Position numbers and translations under genes: made by a program. Under the pieces are notes generated by a model that was given only the letters and a program-made list of their open reading frames with translations, ran no database searches and had not been told where the DNA came from. Positions 15,508 to 24,075 of a DNA stretch of 64,000 nucleotides are shown here, piece by piece. How positions within the stretch are numbered: position 1 is the stretch's first letter; the number at the start of each line of letters is the position of its first letter. Source of the stretch: Terrimonas ginsenosidimutans (GTDB taxonomy: Bacteria > Bacteroidota > Bacteroidia > Chitinophagales > Chitinophagaceae); NCBI RefSeq assembly GCF_022012415.1, contig NZ_JAKLTR010000001.1, positions 599,566 to 663,565 of the forward strand. Reading direction: 5' to 3'.

Positions 15508-16928
15508 CATCGTTGACCGCGAATAACAGGATCTTCTTCTTTACCGCAACAGCGTTATTTGTATTAACACTGGCGTTGTCAATCATTACAGAGTACTATT
15601 ATCTTTTAGCGATCCCGTTTGCAGTGTTATTGTTCCAAACAGGCTGGGTCTCTTTTTCGGCAATATTTCTTCTGTTGATTGCTTCAATACCTTTTTCGAC
15701 TGAAGTGCTGATCACGGAAAGCCTGGGAACCGATCTGCCCGATGAAATGCTGATGCTGTTGGTTTCAGTACTGTTTTTCTTTCATTTGATCAATAATACA
15801 ACCGCCTTCTTTAAAATAATCTGGCATCCCCTGGTCTGGCTGGTTTTAGTATCCTTCTGCTGGTCAGCCATCTCCCTGGCCTTTTCCACGCACATTGTTT
15901 TGTCTGTAAAATTCTTATTGGCAAAGTCGTGGTATATGTGTGCATTTCTTGCAGCCACATTTCTTGTTAATAGTAAAAAGGATGAATTAAAAAGGATAGC
16001 GACGACACTTGCGCTTTCCATGTTTGTCTGCACGATGATAATATTCATCCGCCATGCTGCTCTTGGTTTTAGTTTTGCCGGTATCAATGATGCGGTAGAT
16101 CCATTTTTCAGGAACCACGTGAATTACTCGGCACTGCTTGTGTGTACGCTGCCGGTCTGGTATGGATACTGGAAGTTATTTCCCGCAAGCCAAAAGTTGG
16201 TAGCGGTGGTTATTGCTATCCTGCTGATCGCGCTTTTTTTGTCTTACGCGCGGGGTGCATGGCTGGCATTACTTGTTGCAATAATAACCGGCTGGCTGAT
16301 GATGAAGAAGGTGGTTATTCGTGTATTGATGATCACGGTGATGGTGACAACCATTGCTGTAGGCTGGTTGGCATATGATGATCAGTATCTGCGATTCGCA
16401 CCGGACCAGAGCGAAACGATTTTTCATGAAGACTTCAGAGAGCATCTTGTTGCCACATATGAGATGAAAGATCTTTCGGCTGCGGAACGTTTTTACAGAT
16501 GGATCGCCGGCGTTAGAATGATCCCAGACCATTGGTTGACCGGGTTTGGCCCGGGCACATTTTACCACAACTATAAACCATATGCCGTTCCGGCATTTGA
16601 AACCTGGGTCAGCGAAAATGAAGAACATTCAACCGTGCATAATTATTTTTTACTGACAGCCATCGAGCAGGGAATTCCCGGGCTGGTCTTACTGTTGCTG
16701 CTTGCAGGGTCAATATTATTTTATGCGCAGCGTTTGTACCACCGCATCAAAGATCCATTTTACCGCATAGCGTCCTTCATCACCGGGCTTATCTTTTCAA
16801 TGATACTTACGCTGAACCTGCTGAGTGATCTGATCGAAACGGATAAGATCGGAAGCCTGTTCTTTTTATGTATCGCAGTGCTAGTAATACTTGATAAAAA
16901 GACAGCAGGAAAAGCAGAAAATGTCTAG
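15504..16928 (+). CDS. O-antigen ligase/polymerase-like (Wzy_C) membrane protein
   Basis: 474 residues with about 12 membrane helices and a large periplasmic loop (about residues 290-385) before the last helices, the layout of the O-antigen ligase/Wzy family. The loop contains RFYRWIAGVRMIPDHWLTGFGPGTF and, later, EEHSTVHNYFL: the H-x-x-x-x-x-x-E-x-G-type ligase segment is recognisable as HNYFLLTAIEQGIPGL. It could polymerise repeat units or ligate the polymer to a lipid or protein carrier; the sequence alone does not decide. The start overlaps the Wzz-like stop (ATGA) and its stop overlaps that of the convergent permease gene by 4 bases (CTAG). Confidence 0.82.
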   Translation: MTSLTANNRIFFFTATALFVLTLALSIITEYYYLLAIPFAVLLFQTGWVSFSAIFLLLIASIPFSTEVLITESLGTDLPDEMLMLLVSVLFFFHLINNTTAFFKIIWHPLVWLVLVSFCWSAISLAFSTHIVLSVKFLLAKSWYMCAFLAATFLVNSKKDELKRIATTLALSMFVCTMIIFIRHAALGFSFAGINDAVDPFFRNHVNYSALLVCTLPVWYGYWKLFPASQKLVAVVIAILLIALFLSYARGAWLALLVAIITGWLMMKKVVIRVLMITVMVTTIAVGWLAYDDQYLRFAPDQSETIFHEDFREHLVATYEMKDLSAAERFYRWIAGVRMIPDHWLTGFGPGTFYHNYKPYAVPAFETWVSENEEHSTVHNYFLLTAIEQGIPGLVLLLLLAGSILFYAQRLYHRIKDPFYRIASFITGLIFSMILTLNLLSDLIETDKIGSLFFLCIAVLVILDKKTAGKAENV

Positions 16929-18010
16929 ATCTTTCCGCGAACATTGAGCGCGTCTCTCAAGCCATTTCCCAATAAATTGAAGGCAAGTACAAGTAACATG
17001 ATCGCAAAACCGGGTGCCAGGGCAAGCATTGGATTTTGTGTGATCACGAAATTATAGTTCTCTTTGATCATCAAGCCCCAGCTTGGTTGCGGAGCCTGAA
17101 CACCGATGCCAAGAAAGCTAAGACCTGCTTCGATCACGATCGCCGAGGCGAAGTTTGCGGCGGCAATAACCATTACCGGTCCCATGATATTTGGCCAGAT
17201 ATGACGCACGATGGCACGCATGTGCGAATATCCTAAAGCGCGTGTTGCTTCGATGTATTCAAGTTCACGAACCGCAAGGACCTGTCCTCTTACAAGCCTG
17301 GCGACGTTGACCCACATCGTGAGGCCGATGGCGATAAAGATCTGCCAGAATCCTTTTCCGAGAGCGAGTGTGATCGCAAAGACCAGCAATAAGGTAGGGA
17401 TGCTCCAAAGAACATTGATGAACCACATTATAATGTCGTCTGTTCTTCCCCGGAAATATCCTGCGAGCGAGCCTAAGATCAATCCGATGGTCAGGGAAAT
17501 GATCACGGTAATAAGCCCGACGCTTAGGCTCACCCGTGTGCCGATCAGCAAACGACTGAAAATATCACGACCGAATTTGTCTGTACCCAGTATAAATCGT
17601 TGGTTGATGACGGGAGATGAAGCGAGTTGGTCTTTGACGAATGCCTGCCTCTCAGAAAGCCCTTCGTCAATAAATTTCTGAATGATCACACTATCACCAA
17701 TAAGCTGGTGTGAGTCGATCGGGACATAGTAGTATGGGTCTTCCTTCCCATTCATCAAGCGGTTAAAAAATGAAGTGGAGGCAACGTTCTTATCTTTCTT
17801 CAATAAAAGAAAATCCTGCTTGAATCCTGGCTTGTTACCACCAATTTCAAGAATGATCCGATTTGCAAATGGCGATGGGTCCGGGGCGATGAAGTAAGCG
17901 AAGACCGCAACGATAATCGATACGGCAATAATGACCAGTCCAAACAATGCGCCCTTGTTCCTGCGCAATCTGCGCCAGGAGGCTGATTGAAAAGACGGTT
18001 CTTTACTCAT
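16925..18010 (-). CDS. ABC transporter permease, OppC/DppC type
   Basis: 361 residues. An N-terminal OppC_N-like segment (WRRLRRNKGALFGL and first helix, about 22-42) is followed by an extracytoplasmic stretch of about 100 residues and then a five-helix permease domain. The cytoplasmic EAA loop is clear: EYIEATRALGYSHMRAIVRH. This is the C-type permease of peptide/nickel-type importers, which normally pairs with a B-type permease, ATPases and a binding protein. None of those is in this window, so its partners must be elsewhere. The extracytoplasmic insert (KPGFKQDFLLLKKDKN and on) is longer than in E. coli DppC. Its stop overlaps the convergent ligase-like gene. Confidence 0.85.
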   Translation of the reverse strand: MSKEPSFQSASWRRLRRNKGALFGLVIIAVSIIVAVFAYFIAPDPSPFANRIILEIGGNKPGFKQDFLLLKKDKNVASTSFFNRLMNGKEDPYYYVPIDSHQLIGDSVIIQKFIDEGLSERQAFVKDQLASSPVINQRFILGTDKFGRDIFSRLLIGTRVSLSVGLITVIISLTIGLILGSLAGYFRGRTDDIIMWFINVLWSIPTLLLVFAITLALGKGFWQIFIAIGLTMWVNVARLVRGQVLAVRELEYIEATRALGYSHMRAIVRHIWPNIMGPVMVIAAANFASAIVIEAGLSFLGIGVQAPQPSWGLMIKENYNFVITQNPMLALAPGFAIMLLVLAFNLLGNGLRDALNVRGKI

Positions 18011-18059
18011 AGCGGAAAGATATTAATAAGCGCGCAATTGTGTCGATTATCGGACCGGT

Positions 18060-19175
18060 CTATTTTATTTTGCGACCCTTCCATTCGTATTTGCCGAATT
18101 GACCGAGAAATCCCGAGACGAGTGTGTAGGCAATGTGCAAGGGCTGGAAAAACGGAAACAATTTGACCGACCATCTTTTTTCAAAGAAACCGGCGAGCGA
18201 TGCGTAAAGAGGTAGTTCAACGATTGTTTTCAACAGCCAAAGCAACATCGCATAAAGAAAGAATGTTGTGTTCCAGATACCCGCGATCAATAGAAAGGGA
18301 AGAGACAAATTGAAGAGATAAACAAGAAGTAGTACGGGAAGGATGCGTGGATCATTATATTGAGTGGCTTTGCTCGCCCAGCGTATGCGCTGATTGATGA
18401 ACTTACGCCAGGTGGTCATCGGCAATGTGCTAACGATGGCCTCTTTTGATTTGAGATAATGTATGCCATCCGGGTAGCGCTGAGCGATCTTATGCATGAG
18501 GAGCATGTCATCTCCCGATGCAATATGGTCTATCTTATTAAAGCCATCTACTTCGATAAAAGCCCTTCGTTCATATGCGAGATTCGCGCCATTGCTCATG
18601 GAAAGATGTTTTTTGAAAACGGCGGCACCTGTAATCCCCTGCAGGACCATGAAATCCATCAGCTGGAAGATCTGCAGTAATGAACCATTGCACGTGAAGC
18701 TGACCGGGGCTGCAATAAAGATGGCGCCGGTTTGCTGTTTGAAAGCCACGATCGTCGACAGCCATTCAGTGCGGGGAATACAATCAGCATCGGTTGTTAC
18801 AATGAGCTCTCCGCTTGACAAAGAAATGCCTGTTTCAATCGCTTTTTTCTTATAGGAATTGATCCCGTCCTCCCGCAGGGAGATCACGTTGACTCCGCTG
18901 AATTTTTTTGCAATTTCAGCAGTTCTGTCAGTGGAGTGATCATCGATCACCACGATCTCGATATGGGAGGAAGGGTATGTTTGCGCCTGAAGGGCAGTGA
19001 GAAGTTGTCCGATATTCTCTTCTTCATTTCTGGCAGGGATGATCACAGAGATCTTAATAAGACCTTTGCCGGTGGTGCTAAAAACAGGGATACTATTCCA
19101 GCTTTTCCAGTAGAATAACAATAGTACACCGTAGAGTGTAAAAAGCAGAAGAATTATAAAAAGGATTGTATTCAT
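18060..19175 (-). CDS. Processive-type family 2 glycosyltransferase, membrane-bound
   Basis: 371 residues. One membrane helix at the N-terminus (about 2-24), then a GT2 catalytic domain with SVIIPARNEEENIG, VVIDDHSTD, TTDADCIPR (DxD, metal and nucleotide-sugar binding), ASGDDMLLMHK (catalytic base region) and INQRIRW (QxxRW). Two to three helices close the protein (about 275-345). The QxxRW motif is typical of processive or lipid-linked GT2 enzymes. Its product may be a glycolipid or surface polysaccharide; closeness to the polysaccharide operon on the other strand fits but does not prove a shared pathway. The gene lies 24 bases upstream of the downstream hydrolase start-side intergenic boundary on the same strand. 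Confidence 0.88.
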   Translation of the reverse strand: MNTILFIILLLFTLYGVLLLFYWKSWNSIPVFSTTGKGLIKISVIIPARNEEENIGQLLTALQAQTYPSSHIEIVVIDDHSTDRTAEIAKKFSGVNVISLREDGINSYKKKAIETGISLSSGELIVTTDADCIPRTEWLSTIVAFKQQTGAIFIAAPVSFTCNGSLLQIFQLMDFMVLQGITGAAVFKKHLSMSNGANLAYERRAFIEVDGFNKIDHIASGDDMLLMHKIAQRYPDGIHYLKSKEAIVSTLPMTTWRKFINQRIRWASKATQYNDPRILPVLLLVYLFNLSLPFLLIAGIWNTTFFLYAMLLWLLKTIVELPLYASLAGFFEKRWSVKLFPFFQPLHIAYTLVSGFLGQFGKYEWKGRKIK

Positions 19176-19199
19176 TTATCGAACCCGTATCACAAAGCA

Positions 19200-20009
19200 C
19201 TAAGGTAACTCCAGGGCCTCAATTATATCAGCAATAAATTTCTCCTGCAGGATCTGATGGCCGCCGTTAAGTACTTTGATGGAACAGTACTCTTCAATGC
19301 CTTTCCGGAATTTTTCTCCCCTTTCAGGAAGAATGATCCGGTCGTACTTACCATAGATAAGTTTTACGCGTGTTTGATGCTGGCGGATCAGTGTGCGTAT
19401 CGTTTTAAGATCCGGCTTGAGCTTTCGCAGAATGGTCCAGCGGTCATACAAAACCAGACGCAGTTCACGATTGCCGATATAGGCGTTTACAAACTTGAAT
19501 ACACTTGCATTGACCTGCCCGGTCTTGTTCATCAGTTTCAACAGGGAGAAGAACCACCCGGGATGATGCATCGTAAGGCGGAAAAGCCGGTTTCCCGGCA
19601 GTGTTTGTGTAGCGAACCAATACCATGGGTTCATCAGCAGGCCATCCGGTGCAAGCAAAATAAGTTTGCTGTAGCATTCGGGTGATCTTTGGTAGAGGGA
19701 TAGCGCGATCCGTCCACCAAGGCTGTAACCTATCAAAACAGGTTTCGTATCCGGTGGGAGGCCGATCAGTTTAATGATCGCATCCAGATCACCTGCAGTG
19801 AAGCGGAGGCCGTCCCTCCAGGCTGTATTTCCATGAAAAGGCAGTTCAATGGCATGGAAAGAATACCGTCGATCCGGGATGTGCTCCAAAAAGCTGAACG
19901 AGCTGGCGTTTTCACCATAGCCATGAAAGCATAGAACAGGAACCGGCCCATTACCGAAGCGGTAATAGCTGATAAAAGAAGCTTTATAGGTCAATAACCG
20001 GTGATACAT
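19200..20009 (-). CDS. Alpha/beta hydrolase
   Basis: 269 residues from the ATG at 20009 (MYHRLLTYKASF); the longer ORF start at 20084 lies inside the MarR promoter region and is unlikely. The fold is recognisable: oxyanion segment VLCFHGYGENASSF, nucleophile elbow GYSLGG (serine), acid candidate KYDRIILP, histidine NGGHQIL near the C-terminus. The substrate is unknown; the neighbour downstream on the same strand is the GT2 gene, 24 bases away, so the pair may be one operon. It is transcribed divergently from the MarR gene, and the MarR operator at 20069-20088 could influence both. Confidence 0.85.
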   Translation of the reverse strand: MYHRLLTYKASFISYYRFGNGPVPVLCFHGYGENASSFSFLEHIPDRRYSFHAIELPFHGNTAWRDGLRFTAGDLDAIIKLIGLPPDTKPVLIGYSLGGRIALSLYQRSPECYSKLILLAPDGLLMNPWYWFATQTLPGNRLFRLTMHHPGWFFSLLKLMNKTGQVNASVFKFVNAYIGNRELRLVLYDRWTILRKLKPDLKTIRTLIRQHQTRVKLIYGKYDRIILPERGEKFRKGIEEYCSIKVLNGGHQILQEKFIADIIEALELP

Positions 20010-20036
20010 CGGATAAAAGATGGGCGGAAAAATTAA

Positions 20037-20067
20037 TTGTAAGAATTCAAATTTAATATTATTTTTG
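20037..20067 (+). promoter_or_regulatory. Promoter of the marR-like gene
   Basis: TTG (20037-20039), a 20-base spacer and TATTTTTG (20060-20067) fit the Bacteroidota housekeeping consensus TTG-N19-21-TAnnTTTG exactly. The start site would fall inside the palindrome at 20069-20088. Confidence 0.75.
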
Positions 20068-20068
20068 G

Positions 20069-20088
20069 ATAGTTGCACAAACAACTAT
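20069..20088. promoter_or_regulatory. Palindromic operator for the MarR-type regulator
   Basis: ATAGTTG-CACAAA-CAACTAT: perfect 7-bp arms and a 6-base spacer, immediately before the ATG at 20089 and directly after the -7 box. The TAGTTG/CAACTA arms are like many MarR sites. Binding here would block the start site, so autorepression is the simple reading. Confidence 0.7.
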
Positions 20089-20529
20089 ATGTCAAACAAC
20101 CATTTTAAAAAAGGGGAGCTTTATAGCTTTATTACCGGTAAAGCGTCTACTGCGATCGCACGTCGTTTGCAGAAGAAGTTCAATGCAGCCGGTTTGAACA
20201 TTACCATAGAGCAGTGGAGCGTATTGTATCATCTCTGGAAGGAAGATGGCAGAAGTCAGCAGCAGCTTTGTAATGCAACTTTCCGTGACAAGCCGAGTAT
20301 CACGCGACTGGTCGATAATCTTGAAAAATTGAATCTTGTAAAAAGGGTTGCGTCAGAAAGTGACAGGCGGATCAACCTGATCTATCTAACCAAACAGGCG
20401 CAAAAGCTGGAAGAGGAAACGATGCAGATAGCAGACGACACGCTTAATGAAGCGCTGAAAACTGTGCCCCCCGAAAGAATAGATGTCTGTAAAGAAGTTC
20501 TGCAAATTGTATATGATAACCTCAAATAG
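20089..20529 (+). CDS. MarR family transcriptional regulator
   Basis: 146 residues from the ATG at 20089, which directly follows the operator; an ORF start at 20020 would place coding sequence across the promoter. The winged helix has TIEQWSVLYHLWKEDG, then RDKPSITRLVDNLEKLNLVKR as recognition helix region, then RRINLIYLT as the wing, all typical of MarR. The N-terminal helix and the long C-terminal helix would form the dimer interface. The upstream palindrome suggests autorepression released by a small ligand. A likely target is its own gene and perhaps the divergent hydrolase/GT2 pair. The acyl-CoA dehydrogenase 143 bases downstream has its own leader with an inverted repeat. Confidence 0.9.
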   Translation: MSNNHFKKGELYSFITGKASTAIARRLQKKFNAAGLNITIEQWSVLYHLWKEDGRSQQQLCNATFRDKPSITRLVDNLEKLNLVKRVASESDRRINLIYLTKQAQKLEEETMQIADDTLNEALKTVPPERIDVCKEVLQIVYDNLK

Positions 20530-20558
20530 AGGTTGGCTGAGAATAGTTGTATGAAGGC

Positions 20559-20645
20559 TTAAAAGTTTTACTGTTTAATAGTTTTTATTATTCAGCAAAA
20601 TCAATGGCCCTTCAATAACAGATCGTTCGACTGTAAAACTTTTAA
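20559..20645. repeat. Inverted repeat before the acyl-CoA dehydrogenase gene
   Basis: TTAAAAGTTTTAC (20559-20571) is the exact complement of GTAAAACTTTTAA (20633-20645). AT-rich TTAAAAGTTTAA text of the same kind also occurs near 11735. It could end the marR transcript or be a scattered repeat. Confidence 0.45.
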
Positions 20646-20672
20646 ACTCTTAACCTTTTAAACTTTATAACC

Positions 20673-22466
20673 ATGAGTACTGCCACAGATGCCAAGAACT
20701 TGCTGAAGGGAGGAGAATGGCTGATTAAAGAATCCTCGCCATTTGAAACATTTACGCCTGAAGATTTTACTGAGGAACAGCGAATGATCCGCGATATGTG
20801 TAATCAATTCCTGGATGCGGAAGTATTTCCTATTTTAGACAGGATCGATAGTCTGGAACCCGGCCTGATGAAATCGCTGGTTACAAAGGCGGGTGAACAG
20901 GGCTTGCTGGCCACAGCATTTCCCGAGGAGTATGGCGGGTTGGGGAAAGACTTTGTTACCTCCACTATCATCAATGAATACCTGGGGGCGGGCCACTCTT
21001 TCTCGGTAGCGGTGGCGGCACATACAGGCATTGGCACCTTACCCATCCTTTATTTCGGTACTCCGGAGCAAAAAGAAAAATATATTCCCAAACTTATTAC
21101 CGGTGAATGGGCTGGCGCCTATGGACTCACCGAACCTAATGCCGGCAGTGACGCATTAAGTGCGAAAACGACGGCTAAATTAAGTGCAGATGGCAAACAC
21201 TACTTATTGAATGGCCAGAAGTGCTGGATCACGAACGGAGGTTTTGCGCAGGTGTATACAGTATTTGCCAAAGTTGATGGTGATAAGTTCACCGGCTTTA
21301 TCGTAGAAAGAGGGATGGAAGGGTTTACGCAAGGTCCCGAGGAACATAAGATGGGGATCAAGGGCTCATCCACGGTGCAGTTATATTTCCAGGATGCAAA
21401 GATCCCGGTTGAAAATGTATTAGGTGAGATCGGTAAAGGACATAAGATAGCGTTTAATATTCTGAATATCGGCCGACTTAAACTTTGTGCTGCTACTATC
21501 GGCGCTGCAAGAAAATCCATGAGCAGCACTATAGAGTATGCAAAAACAAGGGAACAATTCAAGCAGGCTATCGCCAACTTCGGGGCAATCAAACATAAGC
21601 TGGCGGAAATGGCGATCGGGTTATTTGTAGCAGAGTCGGCATTATACCGCACCGCCAACTGGATTGCTGAAAAAGAAAAAGAATTATTATCCGCCGGAAA
21701 GCCATTCAATGAATCTTTACTGGGCGCTGCCGAAGAATATGCTATTGAGTGTGCTATTCTGAAAGTGGCAGGAAGTGAAGTGCTGAACCTGGTTGTTGAC
21801 GAAGGTGTGCAGATCCACGGTGGTAACGGGTTCAGTGCGGAGTATAACATTTCGCGCGCGTATCGCGACAGCCGTATCAATCGGATTTTTGAAGGAACCA
21901 ATGAGATCAACCGCCTGCTTATTCTCGACATGACATTGAAAAGAGCGATGGGAGGAAAACTTGATCTTATGGGGCCCGCTTTCGCTGTGCAAAAAGAACT
22001 GATGAGCATTCCGGACTTCGGAGCGGAAGATGAAGCGCCATTTGCCAAAGAAAAGAAGCTTGTCGCAAACTTAAAGAAGGCGATCCTGATGACAGCCGGA
22101 GCTGCTGTGCAAAAACTGATGATGAAGATCGACAGCGAACAGGAGATCCTGATGAATCTTGCCGATATGGCCATCCTGACCTTTAATGCCGAAAGTGTTT
22201 TGCTTCGTGTAATGAATATGACTGATAAACAGGGAGACGCAGCAACTTCACTGCAACAGGATATCCTGCGTACTTATCTGTTTGATGCGGCGGATAAGGT
22301 GAACAAGGCTGGTAAGGATGCCATCAATGCGTTCGCGGATGGAGACGAGCAGAGAATGATCCTGATGGGGTTGAAACGATTCACAAAAGCCGAGCCTTTC
22401 AATATGAAAGATGCCCGCAGAAGAATTGCTGAAAAGGTGATTGCTGACGGTAAGTATAGCTTTTAA
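20673..22466 (+). CDS. Acyl-CoA dehydrogenase, long form
   Basis: 597 residues. The N-terminal helical domain, middle beta domain (YGLTEPNAGSDALS; CWITNGGFAQVYTVFAK) and C-terminal FAD-binding helices (KTREQFKQAIANFGAIKHKLA; VQIHGGNGFSAEYNISRAYRDSR split in sequence; IFEGTNEINRLL with the usual catalytic glutamate) are all present to about residue 425. A further 170 residues form an extra helical domain, as in VLCAD/ACAD9-like enzymes. It should oxidise fatty acyl-CoA to 2-enoyl-CoA, passing electrons to ETF. It is monocistronic as far as visible. Its TAA overlaps that of the convergent membrane-protein gene (TTAA, 22463-22466). Confidence 0.95.
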   Translation: MSTATDAKNLLKGGEWLIKESSPFETFTPEDFTEEQRMIRDMCNQFLDAEVFPILDRIDSLEPGLMKSLVTKAGEQGLLATAFPEEYGGLGKDFVTSTIINEYLGAGHSFSVAVAAHTGIGTLPILYFGTPEQKEKYIPKLITGEWAGAYGLTEPNAGSDALSAKTTAKLSADGKHYLLNGQKCWITNGGFAQVYTVFAKVDGDKFTGFIVERGMEGFTQGPEEHKMGIKGSSTVQLYFQDAKIPVENVLGEIGKGHKIAFNILNIGRLKLCAATIGAARKSMSSTIEYAKTREQFKQAIANFGAIKHKLAEMAIGLFVAESALYRTANWIAEKEKELLSAGKPFNESLLGAAEEYAIECAILKVAGSEVLNLVVDEGVQIHGGNGFSAEYNISRAYRDSRINRIFEGTNEINRLLILDMTLKRAMGGKLDLMGPAFAVQKELMSIPDFGAEDEAPFAKEKKLVANLKKAILMTAGAAVQKLMMKIDSEQEILMNLADMAILTFNAESVLLRVMNMTDKQGDAATSLQQDILRTYLFDAADKVNKAGKDAINAFADGDEQRMILMGLKRFTKAEPFNMKDARRRIAEKVIADGKYSF

Positions 22467-23287
22467 TCGTACATCGATTCAGAAGCTTCAAGATTACCGT
22501 GCTGCTTCCCGATAACACTTTTAGCACTTTCACGCTTCCAGTGATTCTCCATATTAAAAACGATTGCCTCAAGCGAGGCAGTCGTTTTTATTTGCTCATC
22601 CACGTAAAGAGCCTTTAATTCCTCACGGGTTGTTTTTATCTCAAATAATTTGGCAACACGTTTTCTTTCGAACAGAAGTCCGACAGACATAACGAGTGCA
22701 GAAACAATACTGAGAGCAAAGAATACCAGGCGTGCATCATCCTGGAAGCTGTTATTCATGAAATAGAAAACATAGTAGACGTATGTAAAACCGACATAAG
22801 TGAAGAATAGCGTGCTTGCAAAAATTGCTTTACCGGCAGCCTTGTGATAAACAACGGTGATCTTGATCTGATGTATGGCGAAGATCAATGCAAGCCCCAT
22901 GGTGAGTACCAGGCCAGGTATCGTAATGATCGTAGACGCTTCTACAGTATAGCCATAAAAAGAAAGGATCACTGCTTCATAAAGAGCAAAGGCTCCGATC
23001 AGCCAGTAGATCTTCTGCTTGAAAGCAGTTGATCTGGCCATATAGGCGAGGAAGAACAATGTAAGCGGAGCATCCAGCAAATTTGTCAGGATGCCGAAAT
23101 AGCTTCCTATCGGACTGGAAAGATTAATTACACCAATGGACATCAGCATAAATGCGAGTCCCAATATATAATAAGCAAACAGGGCTATAAAATTCTTATA
23201 CCATCCCAGTTTCGTTGCAATCATTACAATGATGGGTGCGGACAGGGCAAAAATAGCAATTCGTTCCAGTAGACTTGATAAGTGCAT
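22463..23287 (-). CDS. Seven-helix membrane protein of unknown function
   Basis: 274 residues with about seven hydrophobic segments between residues 10 and 205, then a cytoplasmic-looking C-terminal tail of about 65 residues (FERKRVAKLFEIKTTREELK and on) rich in charge. I recognise no family. The helix pattern recalls the membrane part of 7TM-type sensors, but no kinase, cyclase or HTH domain follows. Its stop overlaps the convergent acyl-CoA dehydrogenase stop by four bases. The 250 bases upstream of its start hold no other gene. Confidence 0.7.
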   Translation of the reverse strand: MHLSSLLERIAIFALSAPIIVMIATKLGWYKNFIALFAYYILGLAFMLMSIGVINLSSPIGSYFGILTNLLDAPLTLFFLAYMARSTAFKQKIYWLIGAFALYEAVILSFYGYTVEASTIITIPGLVLTMGLALIFAIHQIKITVVYHKAAGKAIFASTLFFTYVGFTYVYYVFYFMNNSFQDDARLVFFALSIVSALVMSVGLLFERKRVAKLFEIKTTREELKALYVDEQIKTTASLEAIVFNMENHWKRESAKSVIGKQHGNLEASESMYD

Positions 23288-23541
23288 GTAGTTTGAATGT
23301 TTCTTTAGAACAAGGTTTACCTTACAAGTATGTTGAATTTTCGCTATAAATGTAGTAACACTTAGCCGTACATCCTTCTTGCGACTAAGGGTTTATGCTA
23401 AAATTCAGTAAAAGCGAATACAACTGGCGTAATTATACGAGATAAGCGTATGGGGCAAAAGAAGGGAAACTTACTAGTTTTTGATTTTTGTCATAAAAAC
23501 ACGGAAGGATGGTTAAACAAAAGGCGTCAGCTACCCCATTT

Positions 23542-23934
23542 CTATAGATCCGGATAAGCTTCTCCCCGGTGACATGTTTTACATGTTACCACATTCAGGT
23601 ATTCGGGGCGGACAGTTTTATCGAAATAGAAGTTATTCTTGTTGATATCGATGGTCATCCGCATCATCTTGCGTGCTTCTTCTTTCATCGGTTTTTCATC
23701 ACTTGCATAATCGAGGCTGTCAGTCATGTTCTTTGCCGGAGCATGGCAAAAGCTGCAGCCAATGCCGAGCGCCTTGTTGTAGGACTCCATAATACTGTCA
23801 AGCTTCTGGTCACTGATATCTTTTGGAAGGATCTGCAGGTTCTTATGTGTGCCTTCCGGAGGCGTCGTTGCTGCAATACCCAACAATACAAAGACAACGA
23901 TTGCAAATGCGGTGAAAGCTTTTCCTGGTTGCAT
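23542..23934 (-). CDS. Diheme c-type cytochrome (reaction-centre cytochrome-like)
   Basis: 130 residues with a signal or anchor helix (AFAIVVFVLLGIAA). Two haem-binding motifs are present: C60-S-F-C63-H64 and C118-K-T-C121-H122. The stretch EARKMMRMTIDINKNNF supplies methionines that can act as sixth ligands. The pattern matches the short relatives of photosynthetic reaction-centre cytochrome c found in non-phototrophic Bacteroidota. It probably carries electrons in the periplasm; the partner is not known. The gene sits alone, 141 bases downstream of the pgl end on the same strand, separated by a strong terminator. Confidence 0.85.
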   Translation of the reverse strand: MQPGKAFTAFAIVVFVLLGIAATTPPEGTHKNLQILPKDISDQKLDSIMESYNKALGIGCSFCHAPAKNMTDSLDYASDEKPMKEEARKMMRMTIDINKNNFYFDKTVRPEYLNVVTCKTCHRGEAYPDL

Positions 23935-24019
23935 GTGGAAGATTTAATTGGCTAGATGGTAAAAAACAAAAGAGGGTTGTATAAGATAAAACTTTCAGAT
24001 GTTATTCCCCGGCTGGGGT

Positions 24020-24051
24020 GAAAATAAAACCCCGTGCCGGCAGGCACGGGG
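24020..24051 (-). terminator. Terminator after pgl
   Basis: On the minus strand CCCCGTGCC-TGCC-GGCACGGGG forms a 9-bp stem (24043-24051 with 24030-24038), followed by TTTTATTTT. It ends the gnd-zwf-pgl transcript about 25 bases after the pgl stop. Confidence 0.85.
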
Positions 24052-24075
24052 CTATGCTGACTACATTTCCTGATG

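Noticed and set aside
21200..22174. 324-residue minus-strand ORF
   Set aside because: It is the antisense of the acyl-CoA dehydrogenase gene, which has all family motifs; the antisense translation is serine- and isoleucine-rich without any domain.
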